Below are positions 63,753 through 64,000 of a stretch of 64,000 bases of DNA, piece by piece. Location of the stretch: positions 39,631 to 103,630 of the forward strand of contig CAKZOD010000074.1 in the NCBI GenBank assembly GCA_937136055.1, read 5' to 3'. Both the position numbers and the translations under genes were made by a program. The first letter of the stretch is position 1; every line of letters starts with the position of its first letter. The DNA is from an uncultured Oceanospirillaceae bacterium. Lineage in GTDB: Bacteria; Pseudomonadota; Gammaproteobacteria; Pseudomonadales; Balneatricaceae. The notes under the pieces are model-generated. The model did no database searches, was not told the DNA's origin, and worked only from the letters and a program-made list of their open reading frames with translations.

Positions 63753-64000
63753 TACCTGAATCAGTGACTTCACTGCACCACATAGCGCAAACTCTTGATT
63801 CTACAGCGGTTCGAGAAATGCCCGCTGAATCTTTGGGTGCAGCTCAGATTTTTAAATTCCACTGTAAAACCAATGTCTTACACTCTGTTCTCACATTGAA
63901 GTCACGGATTCAGGTAATTTAAGAAGCAATTAGTGGAAGAGAACAACTTAAAGACGGTAGTTAAAGAATGCTAAAAAATTACAGAATTTTTCTGTGGTTT

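Noticed and set aside
63722..63922. A 66-codon frame near the right end
   Set aside because: It overlaps the agmatine deiminase remnant in another frame and has no recognisable features.
63968..64000. A possible gene start (MLKNYRIFLWF) cut by the right edge
   Set aside because: Only 11 codons are visible and there is no strong ribosome-binding site.

Overview
The window looks like a chromosomal segment of a free-living, probably marine gammaproteobacterium of moderate GC content. The clues are an EF-P-like EfpL (YeiP) factor, an LpxR-type outer-membrane lipid A deacylase, a YbiT ABC-F protein, the carboxyspermidine route to spermidine (SpeA, a saccharopine-dehydrogenase-like reductase and NspC) and many chemotaxis and c-di-GMP proteins. 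I cannot fix the genus from sequence alone. No rRNA, tRNA, CRISPR array, prophage or intact transposase was seen.

Layout. 0-2.3 kb: a gene tail, a GAF/SpoIIE-type phosphatase and a small membrane protein. 2.3-15.3 kb: a sugar or polyol catabolic locus on the minus strand (binding protein, ABC ATPase, permease, SorC regulator, aldo/keto reductase, GlpD-like dehydrogenase, class I aldolase, FGGY kinase), divergent from an iron-type alcohol dehydrogenase and an IclR regulator. 15.3-25 kb: LpxR, a tautomerase/DMT exporter pair with a divergent LysR regulator, a DsbA-like/GGDEF fusion, MOSC, AraC-GyrI, a 50-residue membrane peptide, a MEKHLA protein and YbiT. 25-31 kb: a chemoreceptor, agmatinase, the Ohr/OhrR peroxide module, YceI and EfpL. 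31-37 kb: an operon for a carnitine/butyrobetaine-type CoA pathway with its GATase-AraC regulator. 37-43.6 kb: a metallopeptidase, a decayed mazG and a chemosensory cluster (triple-PAS receptor, CheR, CheD, triple-CheW). 43.6-47 kb: a patch of odd and decaying genes (thioredoxin with an unusual active site, histidine-phosphatase-like protein lacking its usual His, YefM/YoeB-type toxin-antitoxin, a frameshifted VOC gene, an orphan binding protein). 47-52 kb: speA, carboxynorspermidine dehydrogenase and nspC. 52-63.6 kb: a COG0523 GTPase with an amidohydrolase, then a peptide-type ABC transporter with an M81 (MlrC) metallopeptidase and a divergent HTH regulator. The end carries a 3' remnant of an agmatine deiminase gene.

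How it works together. Arginine becomes agmatine (SpeA), then putrescine (agmatinase at 27.3 kb), then carboxyspermidine and spermidine (the 48 kb pair). The 31-36 kb operon probably activates a trimethylammonium acid to a CoA ester, desaturates it, hydrates it with CaiD and releases it with a thioesterase, giving carnitine. The 2.3-12.7 kb locus imports a polyol or sugar, phosphorylates it, oxidises it and cleaves it with an aldolase.

Structure outside genes is unusually rich. There are several perfect 7-bp tandem arrays, including a 17-unit heptad array and a 10-copy array that abuts the IclR ribosome-binding site. There is a probable MITE in the ohr leader, several palindromic operator candidates, intercistronic hairpins next to ABC binding-protein genes, and three decayed genes. 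Coordinates marked as start choices were adjusted using visible ribosome-binding sites; TTG and GTG starts are common here.
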